Origin: Mycobacterium sp. GA-0227b
Lineage (GTDB): Bacteria; Actinomycetota; Actinomycetes; Mycobacteriales; Mycobacteriaceae
Direction: 5' to 3'
NCBI RefSeq assembly: GCF_001499855.1
Contig: NZ_LQIK01000006.1
Coordinates: forward strand, 124,001 to 188,000
Length of the DNA stretch: 64,000 nt
The notes beneath the pieces are model-generated. The model was given only the letters and a program-made list of their open reading frames with translations. It ran no database searches and was not told the DNA's origin. Below are positions 26,611-34,878 of this stretch, piece after piece (the first letter of the stretch is position 1; each line of letters opens with the position of its first letter). A program made the position numbers and the translations under genes.

Positions 26611-27591
26611 TCAGACCGGGTACCGGATCGCGGTGGCATAGACGTCGCGGTCGAGTTCGTCGGCCGAGGGCGCGTCGGCCGCCAACACCACCGCGAGCGC
26701 GCGCTCGACCTCGGTCAGCGCGTCCTGCTCGACGCGGTCGAGTTCTTCGTCGGTGCATACTCCCGTCTCGACGAGCCGGGACCGAAAGCGCGGCACGGGA
26801 TCGACCGCCATGGCCGCCTCGAGTTGCTCGGCGGGAATGTAGGGCATCCGGTCGCCGAAGTAATGGCCGCGGAACCGGAACGTCATGCACTCGAGCAGCG
26901 TGGGACCGTCACCGCCCCTTGCCCGTTCGACTGCGGTCTGCAGTGCCGCCGTGACGGCGAGTGGGTCGTTGCCGTCGACACGCACACCCGGCATACCGTA
27001 ACCAGCCGCCCGGTCGGCCACCCGGTCGAGCTTCATGGTGTCGCTGGTGGGCGTCATCTCCGCGTACTGATTGTTCTGGCAGACGAACACCGTGGGAAGG
27101 TTCCACAGCGCCGCCATGTTCGCGGCCTCGTGAAACGACCCGGTGTTGGTGGCCCCGTCACCGAAGCTGACGACGGTCACGCGGTCGAGGCCCTTGCGCT
27201 GGGCGGCCATCGCCAAGCCGACCGCGACCGGGGGCCCCGCGCCGACGATCCCGGTGCACAACATCACGCCGCACTCGGGCTTGGCGATGTGCATGGTCCC
27301 GCCCTTGCCGCGGGCGGCGCCGACAGCGCGCCCCATCATCTCGCCGTAGATCTCCTCGAGCGGAACGCCTTTGCCGATGAGGTCGTGCAGCCCCCGGTAG
27401 GTCGTCACCAACTGGTCGTCGTCGCGCAGGGCGACACCCATGGCGGCCGCGATGGCCTCCTGGCCGCGGGACGGCCAGTACACGCACATGAACTCGCCGG
27501 TGCCGATGCCCTTGCTCAACCGATCGTCGGCGGCCTTCATCAACGTCATCAGCGCATAGAGCCGACGCTGAACGTCGCCCGGTTGAGTCAT
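26611..27591 (-). CDS. 2-oxoacid dehydrogenase E1 component, alpha subunit
   Basis: A 326-residue thiamine-diphosphate protein. The TPP motif runs from GDG (144-146) to NN (173-174). WPSRGQEAIAAAMGVALRDDDQLVTTYRGLHDLIGKG and FRGHYFGD are typical of the acetoin/branched-chain group of E1alpha, which is shorter than pyruvate E1alpha. It overlaps the upstream EthD-like gene by four bases and precedes E1beta by 11 bases. Confidence 0.93.
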   Translation of the reverse strand: MTQPGDVQRRLYALMTLMKAADDRLSKGIGTGEFMCVYWPSRGQEAIAAAMGVALRDDDQLVTTYRGLHDLIGKGVPLEEIYGEMMGRAVGAARGKGGTMHIAKPECGVMLCTGIVGAGPPVAVGLAMAAQRKGLDRVTVVSFGDGATNTGSFHEAANMAALWNLPTVFVCQNNQYAEMTPTSDTMKLDRVADRAAGYGMPGVRVDGNDPLAVTAALQTAVERARGGDGPTLLECMTFRFRGHYFGDRMPYIPAEQLEAAMAVDPVPRFRSRLVETGVCTDEELDRVEQDALTEVERALAVVLAADAPSADELDRDVYATAIRYPV

Positions 27592-27914
27592 GTTCCGAGA
27601 GAACCGATCTCGCGGTACACCCGCGGCACCGGAGGCGGGTCCATGCTGAGGTTCTCCATGCCGGTCAGGCCGCCCGGCGCACCGAGTTCACCGAGCCTGG
27701 TCACCGCCGCGTCGAGGTCGTCGCAGTCGAGTTCGTAGATCGCGACGAACGGACCGTTACCGTCCGTCGGCGCGAACCGCCGCGCCGACACCACACCCTC
27801 GACCGAGAGGATCTGCGCGAGATGCGTCTCGTTGTACCAGGTGTGGTACTCCGCTTCGCGGTCCGGCGATGCCGGCATGGTTTCGACGTACATGATCCCT
27901 CGCGGCACGGTCAT
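27588..27914 (-). CDS. EthD/dimeric alpha-beta barrel-type small protein
   Basis: A 108-residue protein with a ferredoxin-like fold pattern: GIMYVETMPASPDREAEYHTWYNETHLAQILSVEGVVSARRFAP followed by PFVAIYELDCDDLDAAVTRLGEL. The AEYHTWYNETHL segment is that of EthD/DUF4286-like proteins, which appear as small helpers or cofactor-less monooxygenases in catabolic operons. ATG 27914 has a GGAGG ribosome-binding site 3-4 bases upstream; a longer frame lacks support. The role is not known. Confidence 0.8.
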   Translation of the reverse strand: MTVPRGIMYVETMPASPDREAEYHTWYNETHLAQILSVEGVVSARRFAPTDGNGPFVAIYELDCDDLDAAVTRLGELGAPGGLTGMENLSMDPPPVPRVYREIGSLGT

Positions 27915-27921
27915 CGCCTCC

Positions 27922-28785
27922 CTACGCGCCGGCCCACGGCTTGACCTTGAGGAACCCGCCGGCGTCGACACGTAACTGCTGACCCGTGATGTAGCGCGCC
28001 GCGTCCGAAGCGAGAAACAGCACTGCCTCGCTGATGTCCTCGGGTTCGACGTACGGGATGGGCATGCCCTGGATCACCGGGAAGACGACCTCGGCGTCCT
28101 CGCGGGTGGGCTCGGCCAGGTCCGGCCGGAACGCGCGGTACATCGGCGGGCTGTGCAGCATGTCGGTGTTGCAGTTGGTCGGATGGATCGCGTTGACACG
28201 AATCTTGTTCGGCGCCAGCGCGAGCGCGAGATCGTTGACGTAATGCGCGACGACCTGCTTGGCGAACGCGTAACCGGCACCGCCGGGGCCGCCGTCGATG
28301 CCGCCGGTGTTCATCGACGCCATGAACGCGGCCACCGATCCGATCGCGATGATCGAGGCCCCCTCGTGCAGATGCTTCATGCTGGCGTGCACCAGGTTGA
28401 GGACTCCGACCAGGTCGACGTCGACCGCGTCGACGAACGCCTGCGGGGGCAGGCCGGCGGTCAGCGGACAGATGCCGGCGTTGGCGACCACGACGTCGAG
28501 ATGCCCGAACTCCGCCACCCCACGGTCGATGGCGGCTGACAGCGCCGCCCGGTCGCGGACGTCGGCGATCTCGGTGTAGGCGCGTTGCCCCTCCTTCTCG
28601 ACGAGGCGTGCGGTCTCATCGAGGTCTTCTGGACGCGCCAGCGGATATTCGTTGGTCTCGATGTCGGCGCAGATGTCGACGGCGATGATGTCGGCGCCTT
28701 CCGCGGCCAATGTCCTGGCGTGCGACCGGCCCTGCCCGCGTGCGGCGCCGCTGACCAGCGCGACCTTGCCCGCGACCCTGCCCAC
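27922..28785 (-). CDS. SDR oxidoreductase, mycofactocin-coupled type
   Basis: A 287-residue SDR. The glycine motif SGAARGQGRSHARTLAAEGADIIAVDIC, the longer insert after the second strand (DIETNEYPLARPEDLDETARLVEKEGQRAY) and GYAFAKQVVAHYV are hallmarks of the SDR group linked to mycofactocin, in which NAD is held tightly and recycled. The active-site Tyr is in AGYAFAK. It is the first gene of the operon SDR, EthD, E1alpha, E1beta, lipoyl, ECH, FadD. A close relative is at 37812. Confidence 0.9.
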   Translation of the reverse strand: MGRVAGKVALVSGAARGQGRSHARTLAAEGADIIAVDICADIETNEYPLARPEDLDETARLVEKEGQRAYTEIADVRDRAALSAAIDRGVAEFGHLDVVVANAGICPLTAGLPPQAFVDAVDVDLVGVLNLVHASMKHLHEGASIIAIGSVAAFMASMNTGGIDGGPGGAGYAFAKQVVAHYVNDLALALAPNKIRVNAIHPTNCNTDMLHSPPMYRAFRPDLAEPTREDAEVVFPVIQGMPIPYVEPEDISEAVLFLASDAARYITGQQLRVDAGGFLKVKPWAGA

Positions 28786-28824
28786 TGTGGCCTCCCTCGG
28801 TTCACGCCAACTGTAAGCCCTCGA

Positions 28825-28856
28825 CTAGCTATACTCATAAAAATAGATAAAACAGC
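28825..28856 (+). promoter_or_regulatory. A/T-rich promoter/operator element, weaker copy
   Basis: CGACTAGCTATACTC then ATAAAAATAGATAAAACAG, in the 93-base divergent region between the SDR operon and the acyl-CoA dehydrogenase operon. It shares the AAAATAG unit and general layout with copies A and B but is clearly degenerate. It lies about 25-50 bases before the GTG of the acyl-CoA dehydrogenase, at promoter distance. Confidence 0.45.
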
Positions 28857-28878
28857 TGTCTGACGCGACAGGACGCCG

Positions 28879-30033
28879 GTGGACTTCTCCTACCCTCCCG
28901 ACGTGGAGCAGTTCCGTAAGGAATTGCGGACGTGGTTGGCCGCGAACCTCACCGACGAGGTCGTGGCCGCCCACCGTCGACGTGCCCGCGATGACGCCGC
29001 ATTCGGCGTCCTGCGCGGGTGGGATGTCACCGTCGCGGATGCGGGCTGGGGGGCGGTGTCCTGGCCGGTCGAGTACGGCGGGCGCGGCGCCACTGTGCTC
29101 GAGCAGTTGGTCTACGCGGAGGAGACGATCCGCGCACGAGCGCCGGTGCCGCTCAACGTGATCGGGATGAACAACATCGCACCGGCGATCATGCAGTACG
29201 GCAGCGAGACGCAGAAGCGCGACCTGCTCCCCCGGATGGTCCGCGCCGACGACATCTGGTGTCAGGGTATGTCGGAGCCGGAGGCCGGATCGGACCTCGC
29301 CGCCCTGCGCACCCGCGCGGTGCGCGAGGGCGAGGATTTCGTGGTCAACGGCCAGAAGGTCTGGACGTCATTGGGCCACCGCGCCGACTGGTGTCAGCTG
29401 TATGTGCGCACCGATCCCGACGCGCCCAGGCACAAGGGCATCTCTTGCCTGATCGTCGACATGACACTCGCGGGGATCGAAGCGCACCCGCTCGTCACAC
29501 TCAACGGCGCATCCGACTTCGCCGAAGTGTTCTTCCACGATGTCCGCGTACCCGCCGACGCCCTTCTCGGCCCGCTGAACGGCGGATGGGCGGTGGCGAC
29601 CACCACACTGAGCCACGAACGGGCCGGCGCGGCCCGCCTGTATGCCCAACTCCAGATGCAGCTCCGGGACCTCGTGACAGACCTGGCCGCCGAGACGTCC
29701 GACGGTCGTCCGTTGCTCGAGGATCCATGGGTATTGCGACGCCTCGGTGAGCTGTCGGTGCGCATCGACTACCTCGAGATGCTCTGCAAGCGCGCGATTT
29801 CGGCGTCGCTGCACGGTGGTGACGGGCTGAGCTCTGCCAGCCTCGCGAAGAGTGTGTGGGCCGAAGCCGGTCAGGAATTGGCCGAGCTGGCGTTCGAGCT
29901 GCTCGGATCGCGGTGCGCCGACGATCGGTGGACCGATCAGCGGTTGGCGTCGCGCTCGCTGACCATCGCGGGCGGAACCACGCAGATCAACAAGGGCATC
30001 ATCGCCACGCGCGTGTTGGGGTTGCCGCGGTGA
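28879..30033 (+). CDS. Acyl-CoA dehydrogenase, first subunit
   Basis: A 384-residue FadE-type flavoprotein. It has the N-terminal helical domain, the flavin/substrate motif CQGMSEPEAGSDLAALRT, the NGQKVWTSLGHRADW strand and the C-terminal SLTIAGGTTQINKGIIATRVLGLPR. It is followed after 16 bases by a second, divergent FadE. Such pairs in mycobacteria (for example ChsE4/ChsE5) form alpha2beta2 enzymes for bulky, steroid-like acyl-CoAs, which fits the context. It begins with GTG and heads the operon with the second FadE, CoA transferase and ECH. Confidence 0.92.
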   Translation: MDFSYPPDVEQFRKELRTWLAANLTDEVVAAHRRRARDDAAFGVLRGWDVTVADAGWGAVSWPVEYGGRGATVLEQLVYAEETIRARAPVPLNVIGMNNIAPAIMQYGSETQKRDLLPRMVRADDIWCQGMSEPEAGSDLAALRTRAVREGEDFVVNGQKVWTSLGHRADWCQLYVRTDPDAPRHKGISCLIVDMTLAGIEAHPLVTLNGASDFAEVFFHDVRVPADALLGPLNGGWAVATTTLSHERAGAARLYAQLQMQLRDLVTDLAAETSDGRPLLEDPWVLRRLGELSVRIDYLEMLCKRAISASLHGGDGLSSASLAKSVWAEAGQELAELAFELLGSRCADDRWTDQRLASRSLTIAGGTTQINKGIIATRVLGLPR

Positions 30034-30049
30034 TGAACGGATCACCCCG

Positions 30050-31153
30050 ATGAACCTGGAACTCACCGACGAGCAACTCGGCCTGCAGGACACCGTGCGC
30101 CGCTTTCTGGCTGAGAAGGCTTCCATCGCAACGCATGTGCGGCCGATGCTCGGCGAGGCGACCGGCACGATGGCCGGGGTGTGGACCGGGCTCGCCGACC
30201 TCGGTGTCACCGGCCTGCTGGTCCCACAGGAGCACGGCGGCGCGGGAGCGACGATGGTCGAGGCCGGGATCGTCGCCGAACAACTCGGTGCCGCGGTGAA
30301 CCCCGGGCCGTGGCTTTCTTCGGCGGTCGCGGCGCCGCGTGCATTGCTTCGCGTCGGCGCCGAGCCCGCCGACCTGCTACAGGCCGTCGCCAACGGTTCG
30401 ATCGCGACGGTCGCGGCCCTCCGGGGCCCGCGCCCGCACGCGATGAACGGGAGGACATTGCGCGGCTCGGCGGAGGCGGTACCCGACGCCGCAGCGGCAG
30501 ACGTGCTGCTCGTGGTGGCCGAAGAAGACCATGGCGCGGCGCTTTTCGCGGTCGACGCCACTGCCGACACCGTGGTCCGCACGCCTCGCGGCCACGTCGA
30601 CCCGACGCGGAAGCTGTTCGACGTCACTTTCGACGACACCCCCGCCCGGCGACTGGCCGGAGCACCTCGCGACACGGTGCTGGCCATCCTCGACGACGTC
30701 CTGATCGCCTCCGCGGCCGACGCGGTCGGCGCCGCGCGCGCCGTCTCGAACCTTGCCGTCGACTACGCGAAGGTGCGCAGGCAATTCGACAAGCCGATCG
30801 GCAGCTTCCAGGCGGTCCAGCATCTGTGCGTCGACATGTACGAGACCGTGGAACTTGCGCGCAGCGGCGTTCTGCACGCGCTCTGGGCCGCCGACGCGGC
30901 AGGTCCCGCCGAACGGCATCTGGCCGCCATCCGCGCCAAAGGCTATGCGGCTCGATTGGCCACCGTCGGCGACACCGCGGTCCAAGTGTTCGGCGGCATC
31001 GGGTTCACCTGGGAACACGACGCGCATCTGTACCTGAAACGGTTGCTGAGCTTCGCCGCCATGGCCGGCGGCACCGGCCGCTACCTCGAGGAAGCGGGCC
31101 GTCGACTGGTTTCGTCGGTCACCGGACGCCGCGGAACAGGAGACGCGCTATGA
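30050..31153 (+). CDS. Acyl-CoA dehydrogenase, second subunit
   Basis: A 367-residue FadE-type protein of the shorter, degenerate class: the middle beta domain is reduced (NGRTLRGSAEAVPDAAAADVLLVVAEEDHGAALFAVDA) and lacks the SEPxxGSD flavin signature, while the C-terminal VFGGIGFTWEHDAHLYLKRLLSF is conserved. This is the pattern of the partner subunit in heteromeric mycobacterial acyl-CoA dehydrogenases. It overlaps the CoA transferase gene as ATGA. Confidence 0.9.
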   Translation: MNLELTDEQLGLQDTVRRFLAEKASIATHVRPMLGEATGTMAGVWTGLADLGVTGLLVPQEHGGAGATMVEAGIVAEQLGAAVNPGPWLSSAVAAPRALLRVGAEPADLLQAVANGSIATVAALRGPRPHAMNGRTLRGSAEAVPDAAAADVLLVVAEEDHGAALFAVDATADTVVRTPRGHVDPTRKLFDVTFDDTPARRLAGAPRDTVLAILDDVLIASAADAVGAARAVSNLAVDYAKVRRQFDKPIGSFQAVQHLCVDMYETVELARSGVLHALWAADAAGPAERHLAAIRAKGYAARLATVGDTAVQVFGGIGFTWEHDAHLYLKRLLSFAAMAGGTGRYLEEAGRRLVSSVTGRRGTGDAL

Positions 31154-32370
31154 CCGAAGTCCTCAACGGCGTTCGCGTGGTCGAACTGGCGTCCTGGACG
31201 TATGTGCCGTCGGCCGGTGCCGCGCTTGCCGATTGGGGCGCCGACGTCATCAAGGTCGAAGACGTCAAGGCCGGCGATCCGGGCCGGGCCCTGGTGATCG
31301 GCGGCTTCACCAAGGACGCCGCGCGTGCCAAGGTCGACTTCATCCTCGAGATCGGCAACCGCGGTAAGCGCAGCATCGCCCTCGACCTCAAGTCCGACAC
31401 CGGACGCCAGTACTTCGGTCGGCTGCTCGCGACGGCCGATGTGTTCCTGACGAACTGGCTGCCCGGCCCACTGGAACGCGCGCGGCTGACCGTCGAGGAC
31501 ATCCGGTCGTTCAACCCGAACATCATCATCGCGCGCGGCACGGGTACGGGCGTCCGTGGCCCCGACCGCAACAAGGGCGGCTTCGACGCCGCGACCTACC
31601 TGTCGCGCGGTGGTGTGTCGTACACCATGACGCCGTTCGGGACCGAGACCCCCGCGGTGCAGGGGCCCGGCTTCGGCGACCTGCAGGGCGGCATCACGCT
31701 GGCCGGCGGCGTCTGCGCCGCGTTGTTTCACCGCGAACGGACGGGTGAGCCGTCGATCGTCGACTCATCGCTTCTGGCGCAGGCGATGTGGACGATCGCG
31801 CCGTCGATCTCGGTGGCCGACTTATTCGACATCGACGGCATCCCCGGTGCACCACCGGGATTGGCGATCAACCCGCTGGTCAACCGCTACAAGACCCGCG
31901 ACGAGCGGTGGATCCAACTGGTCTTCCTCCAACCGGACCGCTACTGGGCCGGCTTCTGCGGACGAATAGGGATGCCCGAACTGGCGACCGACGAGCGATT
32001 CGTGCCGTCGAGCAACCTGATCGCCAACGCGGAACTGGCGTGCAAGCTGGTCGGTGACCGCATCGCCGCCGAAGACCTCGGATACTGGAAGGAGGCGCTC
32101 GCCGACGAGCCCGGCGTGTGGGCGGCGCTCGCGACGCCGAAGGAAACGCTCAACGACCCGCAGGTCCGGCCCAACGGATACGTCGTCACCAACATCGACG
32201 ACCACGGCAATGACTATCAGATCGTCGCCGCGCCAGTTCAATTCGACGAAACACCGCCCGCGTCCGCGCGGGCCCCCGAGCACGGCCAGCACACCGAGGA
32301 GATCCTGCTGGAGCTCGATCTCGACTGGGACGACATCTCGGCGGCCAAAGACAGTGGCGCGATTCTCTAG
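31150..32370 (+). CDS. CaiB/BaiF family III CoA transferase
   Basis: A 406-residue single-domain transferase. GVRVVELASWTYVPSAGAALADWGADVIKVEDVKAGDPGR is the N-terminal signature; Asp177 in GPGFGDLQGGITLAGGV is the catalytic aspartate. It transfers CoA onto a pathway acid and stands between the FadE pair and an enoyl-CoA hydratase gene in one operon. ATG 31150 is set by the ATGA overlap. Confidence 0.92.
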   Translation: MTEVLNGVRVVELASWTYVPSAGAALADWGADVIKVEDVKAGDPGRALVIGGFTKDAARAKVDFILEIGNRGKRSIALDLKSDTGRQYFGRLLATADVFLTNWLPGPLERARLTVEDIRSFNPNIIIARGTGTGVRGPDRNKGGFDAATYLSRGGVSYTMTPFGTETPAVQGPGFGDLQGGITLAGGVCAALFHRERTGEPSIVDSSLLAQAMWTIAPSISVADLFDIDGIPGAPPGLAINPLVNRYKTRDERWIQLVFLQPDRYWAGFCGRIGMPELATDERFVPSSNLIANAELACKLVGDRIAAEDLGYWKEALADEPGVWAALATPKETLNDPQVRPNGYVVTNIDDHGNDYQIVAAPVQFDETPPASARAPEHGQHTEEILLELDLDWDDISAAKDSGAIL

Positions 32371-32379
32371 GAGACGACG

Positions 32380-33216
32380 ATGGAACAGCGCACGCTCGCA
32401 TCGGTGATCTACGAGCGCGAGCCGCCGATCGCGCGCATCATCCTGAACCGGCCCGAAAAAGCCAACACCAAGGACGCCAGCCTGGTTCAGGAGGTCGACC
32501 AGTGCCTGCGGGAGGCCGATCGGGACAGGGACATCAAAGTCGTCATCCTCAAAGCCAACGGCAAGGGTTTCTGCGGCGGGCATGTCGCGCGGTGGGGCCC
32601 AGACGAGAACCCTTACCCCGACTTCGGCGAGACGTTCGAAGATCTCTACAAAGGCACCGCGGACCTGTTTCTGTGGCCGACGCTGTACCTGTGGGAGTTC
32701 CCGAAACCCACGATCTCGCAGATTCACGGCTACTGCATGGGCGGCGGTATCTATCTCGGCTTGCTGACCGACTTCTGTGTCGCCTCCGACGACGCGTACT
32801 TCCAGATGCCGTTGGCGCAGAGCCTGGGCGAACCGGGCGGGCACACCATGATCGAACCGTGGCTGCTGATGAACTGGCACCGCACGATGGACTGGCTGCT
32901 GCTGGCCCCGACGCTGTCCGCGCAGGAGGCGCTCGAGTGGGGACTCCTCAACAAGGTGGTACCGCGCGACGACCTCGAGCACACCGTCGAGGAGATGGCT
33001 CGCAGGATCGGGCGAATTCCGCTCACCACGCTGATGGCGGTGAAGAACAACGTCAAGCGTGCCTACGAGCTGATGGGCATGCGGGTGCACCTTCAGGTCA
33101 GCCACATCTTGACGAACATGGTCGGCGCGGCGACCGATGTCCAGGACCGCCGTGCCCAGCTGATCGAGTCCGGCCGTACCCCAAGGGATTTCACCCAGGA
33201 CCGGGATGGCGATTGA
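32380..33216 (+). CDS. Enoyl-CoA hydratase/isomerase family, paralogue of the 24495 gene
   Basis: A 278-residue crotonase-fold enzyme with an AGGAG ribosome-binding site. Motifs ARIILNRPEKANTKDASLVQEVD, DIKVVILKANGKGFCGGH and KPTISQIHGYCMGGGIYLGLLTDFCVAS parallel the 24495 protein over the whole length. Last gene of the FadE, FadE, CoA transferase, ECH operon. The next gene is convergent and begins (its stop) at the next base, leaving no space for a terminator. Confidence 0.92.
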   Translation: MEQRTLASVIYEREPPIARIILNRPEKANTKDASLVQEVDQCLREADRDRDIKVVILKANGKGFCGGHVARWGPDENPYPDFGETFEDLYKGTADLFLWPTLYLWEFPKPTISQIHGYCMGGGIYLGLLTDFCVASDDAYFQMPLAQSLGEPGGHTMIEPWLLMNWHRTMDWLLLAPTLSAQEALEWGLLNKVVPRDDLEHTVEEMARRIGRIPLTTLMAVKNNVKRAYELMGMRVHLQVSHILTNMVGAATDVQDRRAQLIESGRTPRDFTQDRDGD

Positions 33217-34878
33217 TCAGCCCGCGGCGTGCTTGGCGGCAACGTAGCCGAACACCATCGAGTTCGCAATGCTGGCGCCCGCACCGGGATACGTGCGGCC
33301 CATCACCGTGGCGGTCGTGTTGCCAGTGGCGTACAACCCCTCGATGACGCGGTGCTGCTCGTCGAGAACCTGGGCGTGCTCGTTGGTGATCAGGCCGCCA
33401 CACGTGCCGACGTCAGCCGGAAAGACACGGGTGGCGTAGTACGGGGCGCGGTCCAGGGGGCCCAGCGCGGCGTTGGGCCGAAAGCCGGGGTCACCGAGGC
33501 AGTCGTTGTAGGCCGACTGGCCGCGGCCGAAGTCCGGGTCGAGACCCTTGGCGGCGAATCGATTGAACCGGACGATCGTGGCCTCGAGTTCGGCAGGAGC
33601 AACGTCGATTTCGCGGGCCAGACCAGTGATCGTGTCGGCCCGCTTGATGGCGCCCTGTTGCATCAACGCCGCGGGTAGGGTGCGCTTCCGGAACGGGTTG
33701 GCACCCGAGACGTACCTGCTGACATAGCCTTCGTCGAAGACCTGCCAGCACGGCACCGCCTTGTTGGCGTACATCGCCTTGCCGACCTCCACGTAGGAAT
33801 TCGACTCGTTGCAGAACCGCCTTCCGGCCGAATCGACGTAGATGGCACCGGGCCGCTGTCTGGCGACACCGAGCGATGCGGCGGCGGGGTCGGCGATGAA
33901 GACCATCGGCAGCCACCAGGCCTCGTCGAGCAGGTCGGTTTTCGCGCCCAGGCGCATCGCGGCCTGTAGCACCTCGCCGGTGTCGCCGGCATTGGCGATG
34001 GACCACGAACCGTCGTTCGGCTGGTCGCCGCTGTAGCGGCGGCGCATGTCGGCGTTGTGGCCGAATCCGCCCGCCGCCAACAACACTCCCCTGCGGGCCT
34101 CGACGGTCACCGGGACCCCGTCGCGGGTCACGCGAGCCCCGACGACGCGGCCGTCCTCGACGATGAGGTCATCCATCGCGGTGTTGAGCCACACCGCGGG
34201 GTTACCGTCGCCGAGGCCGATCATGATCTCGAGCATCTGGCCGATCAACGACGACCCGTTGGTGAGGATGTCGCGTCGCCGTAACCGGGCGCCCATCGTC
34301 CTGGCGAACACCCGCGCGGCCGTGGCGAACGCCCGCGGCGCGCGGTTGAAGTACTGGACCGCGCGCAGTTCGTTGGTCTTGACCACGAACCCGTAGTTCC
34401 GCGCGAGCGGCGGCTGCACCTTGTCGCGCCACTCCCCGAGGGCGGCGGCGTTGAACGGAGCTCCTTCCACAGCGCGCCCGGCTGCGTTGCCGCCCTTGTG
34501 ATTCGGGTAGTAGTCGCTCCAGCCCGCGCACCGCATGAGCCGTACGCCCTTGCGGACCAGAAAGCCGATCATCTCGTAGCCGGCGGTCAGGAACATCTCG
34601 CGGCGGTCGGGGGACGAGGCTGGCCCGATGTCGCCGACGACGTCGGCCAGATACGCCAGGCCGTCCTCGTGTGAGTCCAGGATGCCGTCGGCGCGCATCA
34701 ACGGGTTGTTCGGCAGCCATACGATGCCGCCGGACAGGCCCGTCGAGCCGCCGACAAGGCCCTGCTTCTCGACGACCAGTGGCTCGATGCCCGCGTCGAG
34801 CGCGGTCAGCGCCGCCACCATTCCGCCGCCGCCGCTACCCGCGATGAGCAGGTCGACGGACTTGTCCCATGTCACCAT
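33217..34878 (-). CDS. FAD-dependent dehydrogenase, 3-ketosteroid delta-1-dehydrogenase-like
   Basis: A 553-residue flavoprotein of the succinate dehydrogenase/KstD superfamily. The dinucleotide fold GSGGGGMVAA is at 14-23, then VVEKQGLVGGSTGLSGGIVWLPNNP, AAGGFGHN, APYYATRVFPADVGTCGGL and a C-terminal GLYATGNTTATVMGRTYPGAGASIANSMVFGYVAAKHA. Members introduce a double bond next to a ring ketone. A steroid-like or other cyclic ketone substrate is plausible. ATG 34878 overlaps the preceding oxygenase gene; GTG 34875 would give a GTGA junction. Confidence 0.88.
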   Translation of the reverse strand: MVTWDKSVDLLIAGSGGGGMVAALTALDAGIEPLVVEKQGLVGGSTGLSGGIVWLPNNPLMRADGILDSHEDGLAYLADVVGDIGPASSPDRREMFLTAGYEMIGFLVRKGVRLMRCAGWSDYYPNHKGGNAAGRAVEGAPFNAAALGEWRDKVQPPLARNYGFVVKTNELRAVQYFNRAPRAFATAARVFARTMGARLRRRDILTNGSSLIGQMLEIMIGLGDGNPAVWLNTAMDDLIVEDGRVVGARVTRDGVPVTVEARRGVLLAAGGFGHNADMRRRYSGDQPNDGSWSIANAGDTGEVLQAAMRLGAKTDLLDEAWWLPMVFIADPAAASLGVARQRPGAIYVDSAGRRFCNESNSYVEVGKAMYANKAVPCWQVFDEGYVSRYVSGANPFRKRTLPAALMQQGAIKRADTITGLAREIDVAPAELEATIVRFNRFAAKGLDPDFGRGQSAYNDCLGDPGFRPNAALGPLDRAPYYATRVFPADVGTCGGLITNEHAQVLDEQHRVIEGLYATGNTTATVMGRTYPGAGASIANSMVFGYVAAKHAAG

